DNA of 8,198 bases. Source: Xanthobacteraceae bacterium (lineage in GTDB: Bacteria; Pseudomonadota; Alphaproteobacteria; Rhizobiales; Xanthobacteraceae). A model generated the notes under the pieces. That model saw only the letters and a program-made list of their open reading frames with translations. It had not been told where the DNA came from and made no database searches. The translations under genes were made by a program, and so were the position numbers. Shown here piece by piece: positions 6,351 through 8,198 of this stretch. The number at the start of each line of letters is the position of its first letter. The first letter of the stretch is position 1. Location of the stretch: contig JAICQA010000111.1 of assembly GCA_025929595.1 (NCBI GenBank), positions 1 to 8,198 on the forward strand. Direction: 5' to 3'.

Positions 6351-7604
6351 GTGGACCAGATCCAAAACCGGCCGCAGATCGTGGTCGCAGGCGCCGGCTT
6401 CGGCGGGATGGAAGCCGTGCGGGCGCTGGCCCGCGCGCCGGTCGACATTACGATCATCGATCAGCACAACCATCACACCTTTCAGCCGCTGCTGTATCAG
6501 GTCGCAACAGCCGCCCTCTCCTCGCCCGATATCGCCTGGCCGATCCGCTCGATCCTGCGCCATCAGGAAAACGCGCGCGTGGTGATGGCCGAGGTGACGG
6601 GCATCGATATAGCGGAACGCATCGTGCGTGCGGGGCCGATCGAGGTTGCCTACGATTTTCTCGTGCTCGCCACGGGCGCAACGCATTCCTATTTCGGGCA
6701 CGACGAATGGGCAGAGGCCGCACCCGGACTGAAGAGCGTCGACGACGCGCTGGAAATCCGACGGCGGATTCTACTCGCATTCGAACATGCGGAGATCGCG
6801 GACAACCCGGCTAAGCGGCAGCGCCTGCTGACCTTCGTCATCGTCGGGGGCGGACCGACGGGCGTCGAGATGGCGGGAGCAATTGCTGAAATCGCGCAGC
6901 ACACGCTACGCTCCGATTTCCGTCGCATTGATCCGGGCGCCGCGCGCATCGTGCTCGTGGAAGCCGGCCCGCGCATTCTGCCGACTTTCCCCGAGCGGCT
7001 TTCCGCTTACGCGCAGCAATCGCTCGAACGCATGGGTGTGGAAGTCAAAACGGACTCGCTTGTGACGGATTGCCGGAAGGACGGCGTGGTCCTCAAGAAC
7101 GGAGGCATCGACTCCGAAACAATCATCTGGGCGGCAGGCGTGAAGGCGTCACCGGCGGCGCAATGGATCGGCGCCAAAACGGACAGGGCCGGCCGCATCA
7201 AGGTCGGCCCACATCTCGAAGTGCCGGGCCACCCGGAGATTTTCGCGGTCGGCGACACCGCCGTGCTCGCCGACCCGGACGCACCGCAGATTCCGGGCAT
7301 CGCGCCCGCCGCGAAACAGATGGGGAAATATGTGGGCAGGCTGATCGCAGCACGGGCCGCCGGCCGTGAAATGCCGAAGCCCTTCACCTATCGTCACTTC
7401 CTCGATCTTGCCACGGTGGGGCGCAAGTCGGCGGTCGTGCGACGCGGACGGCTGCAACTTACGGGCTATCTCGGCTGGTGGTTCTGGGGCATCGCGCATA
7501 TCTATTTTCTGATCGGCGTGCGGAACCGCTTCGTCGTCGCGCTCAACTGGTTCTGGAGCTACGTTACCTTTCAGCGCGGCGCGCGGGTTATCGCGGAGCG
7601 CTGA
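6351..7604 (+). CDS. ndh: Type II NADH dehydrogenase (NAD(P)/FAD-dependent oxidoreductase)
   Basis: A single-subunit, non-proton-pumping NADH:quinone oxidoreductase acting at the inner face of the cytoplasmic membrane. The 417-residue protein is close to the usual NDH-2 length. The first Rossmann motif GAGFGG (14-19) binds FAD. LATGAT (106-111) is the conserved strand-closing motif. GGGPTG (166-171) belongs to the NADH-binding domain. FAVGD (298-302) contacts the flavin, and APAAKQMG (318-325) carries the A-K-Q segment near the quinone site. The C-terminal 35 to 45 residues (about 371-405) are rich in Trp, Phe and Tyr and would serve as the membrane anchor. Translation starts at GTG, 28 bases after the moaB stop, so it is probably in the same transcript. 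Related sulfide:quinone reductases are less likely because the redox cysteines of that family are not seen. It would feed the quinone pool used by the bd-type oxidase encoded about 4 kb away. Confidence 0.93.
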   Translation: MDQIQNRPQIVVAGAGFGGMEAVRALARAPVDITIIDQHNHHTFQPLLYQVATAALSSPDIAWPIRSILRHQENARVVMAEVTGIDIAERIVRAGPIEVAYDFLVLATGATHSYFGHDEWAEAAPGLKSVDDALEIRRRILLAFEHAEIADNPAKRQRLLTFVIVGGGPTGVEMAGAIAEIAQHTLRSDFRRIDPGAARIVLVEAGPRILPTFPERLSAYAQQSLERMGVEVKTDSLVTDCRKDGVVLKNGGIDSETIIWAAGVKASPAAQWIGAKTDRAGRIKVGPHLEVPGHPEIFAVGDTAVLADPDAPQIPGIAPAAKQMGKYVGRLIAARAAGREMPKPFTYRHFLDLATVGRKSAVVRRGRLQLTGYLGWWFWGIAHIYFLIGVRNRFVVALNWFWSYVTFQRGARVIAER

Positions 7605-7657
7605 CATGCGATTGCATCCAGCGGGGCGCCCGCCACCCGGAGAGCATGCATGTAGAA

Positions 7658-7684
7658 GAAACTTTCGTTTCGACGAAGCGTTTC
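7658..7684 (+). other. Stem-loop in the leader of the HPF-CSD gene
   Basis: In the 111-bp gap between ndh and the next gene, GAAAC (7658-7662) pairs with GTTTC (7680-7684). Inside this, TTTCG (7663-7667) pairs with CGAAG (7674-7678) with one G-T wobble. One bulged C (7679) and a 6-base loop complete about ten base pairs. It is followed by CAAATTTGGGGG, so only three Ts follow and it is a weak candidate terminator for ndh. It ends 20 bases before the GGAGG of the next gene and could instead be part of its 5' untranslated region. The rest of the gap (7605-7657) shows no gene and no clear promoter. Confidence 0.4.
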
Positions 7685-7704
7685 AAATTTGGGGGCTTTC
7701 AACC

Positions 7705-7709
7705 GGAGG
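7705..7709 (+). promoter_or_regulatory. Ribosome binding site of the HPF-CSD gene
   Basis: GGAGG sits 6 bases before the ATG at 7716. This decides the start of a gene that has no stop codon within the window. Confidence 0.8.
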
Positions 7710-7715
7710 CTCATC

Positions 7716-8198
7716 ATGCAAGTTCCGATCGAGATTTCCTTCCACAACCTCGACAGTTCCGAATGGGTCGAGCGCGAAATCCGGGCGCGCGTGGAGGATC
7801 TCGAACGCCTCTATAGCCGGCTCACCTCCTGCCGCGTGCATGTCGACCAGCGGGCGCGGAACAGCAACGGCACGATCCCGCCGGTCGTTCGGATCGAGCT
7901 TGGCATCCCCGGACGGCGCGACCTTGCGGTGACGCACGAGCCCGATCATCTGCAGCGCAAGTTTCAGAATCCCGACATTCAGAACGCGATCAACGAGGCC
8001 TTTCGCATCGCCGAGCGCCGCCTGCGCGAGATCAAGGAGTGGCGCGAGGACCGCACGCAGCAGCCGCAGGGAGAGGCCGACCAGACTTTCCTCGGTCAGG
8101 TCGCGGAGATTCATCCCGACCGGGATCACGGCTTTCTGCTCAACAACAACGGCTCGCTGCTTTATTTCCACCGCTCGAGCATGCTGCGCGGCGACTTC
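7716..8198 (+). CDS. HPF/RaiA-type ribosome-associated protein fused to a cold-shock domain (3' truncated by window edge)
   Basis: The first 161 residues of a protein that runs off the right edge in frame. Residues 1-110 resemble the ribosome hibernation factor fold (HPF/RaiA/S30AE): strand MQVPIEISFHNL, a helix WVEREIRARVEDLERLY, strands CRVHVDQRAR and PVVRIELGIPG, then a long basic helix AINEAFRIAERRLREIKEW. HPF proteins bind the 30S mRNA/tRNA channel and silence ribosomes in slow growth. A Gln-rich linker (111-122) leads into TFLGQVAEI, DHGFLLN and LLYFHRSSML (124-157), which match a CspA-like cold-shock domain: the GxV strand, the GF of RNP1 and the FHRSS of RNP2. The usual C-terminal dimerisation domain of long HPF is therefore replaced by a nucleic-acid-binding domain. 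The start is set by GGAGG at 7705-7709. The gene is co-oriented with ndh but separated by 111 bp, so it may have its own promoter. Confidence 0.88.
   Translation, partial: MQVPIEISFHNLDSSEWVEREIRARVEDLERLYSRLTSCRVHVDQRARNSNGTIPPVVRIELGIPGRRDLAVTHEPDHLQRKFQNPDIQNAINEAFRIAERRLREIKEWREDRTQQPQGEADQTFLGQVAEIHPDRDHGFLLNNNGSLLYFHRSSMLRGDF

Noticed and set aside
5825..6457. Minus-strand open frame opposite moaB (210 codons)
   Set aside because: No motif, and fully explained as antisense to a well-supported moaB.
7624..7631. GGGCGCCC palindrome just after ndh
   Set aside because: Eight bases only, with no spacing for a loop and no T-run; expected by chance in GC-rich DNA.
7606..7715. Small gene in the gap between ndh and the HPF-CSD gene
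   Set aside because: The ATG at 7606 opens a frame that runs on into the HPF-CSD gene out of phase, with no Shine-Dalgarno and no protein-like composition.
7683..8171. Minus-strand open frame opposite the HPF-CSD gene (162 codons)
   Set aside because: The plus-strand frame has a GGAGG, a family-consistent start and two recognisable domains; the reverse frame has none.
1..8198. CRISPR arrays, insertion sequences, tRNA genes, phage or toxin-antitoxin modules
   Set aside because: No repeat-spacer pattern, transposase motif, terminal inverted repeat, cloverleaf or paired small genes were found on either strand by eye.

Overview
The window looks like an ordinary chromosomal segment of a GC-rich alphaproteobacterium, most likely in the order Hyphomicrobiales (Rhizobiales). 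This is inferred from codon use, from the style of the MoaB, RNase HII and zinc-peptidase proteins, and from the dense gene packing. No mobile element, CRISPR array, tRNA or rRNA is visible, and no stretch over 300 bases lacks a gene.

Layout. (1) Bases 1-1994, plus strand: the 3' part of a cytochrome bd-type quinol oxidase subunit I gene, then a complete subunit II gene. The short Q-loop marks the cyanide-insensitive (CIO) subgroup. (2) Bases 1998-4177, minus strand: rnhB (RNase HII) followed by a membrane glycosyltransferase of the GT39/ArnT type. The two are joined by a one-base stop/start overlap and run convergently into cydB with 3 bp between the stop codons. (3) A divergent 143-bp spacer at 4178-4320. 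(4) Bases 4321-7604, plus strand: a tight run of four genes with gaps of 7, 24 and 28 bases. They encode a membrane-anchored neutral zinc metallopeptidase (YpfJ family), a GNAT acetyltransferase, MoaB, and a type II NADH dehydrogenase. (5) After a 111-bp gap containing a stem-loop, a gene running off the right edge encodes a ribosome-hibernation (HPF/RaiA-like) domain joined to a cold-shock-type domain.

Functional reading (inference): the bd-type oxidase and the NDH-2 are both non-proton-pumping respiratory enzymes, suited to disposing of electrons under low oxygen or respiratory stress. The HPF-CSD protein would act on ribosomes under slow growth. The remaining genes (RNase HII, glycosyltransferase, zinc peptidase, GNAT, MoaB) are housekeeping or accessory and form no obvious single pathway. 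I did not find a clearly novel system. The points most worth a second look are the HPF-CSD fusion with its leader stem-loop, the altered catalytic region of the GT39 protein, and the palindromic spacer abutting the moaB start codon.
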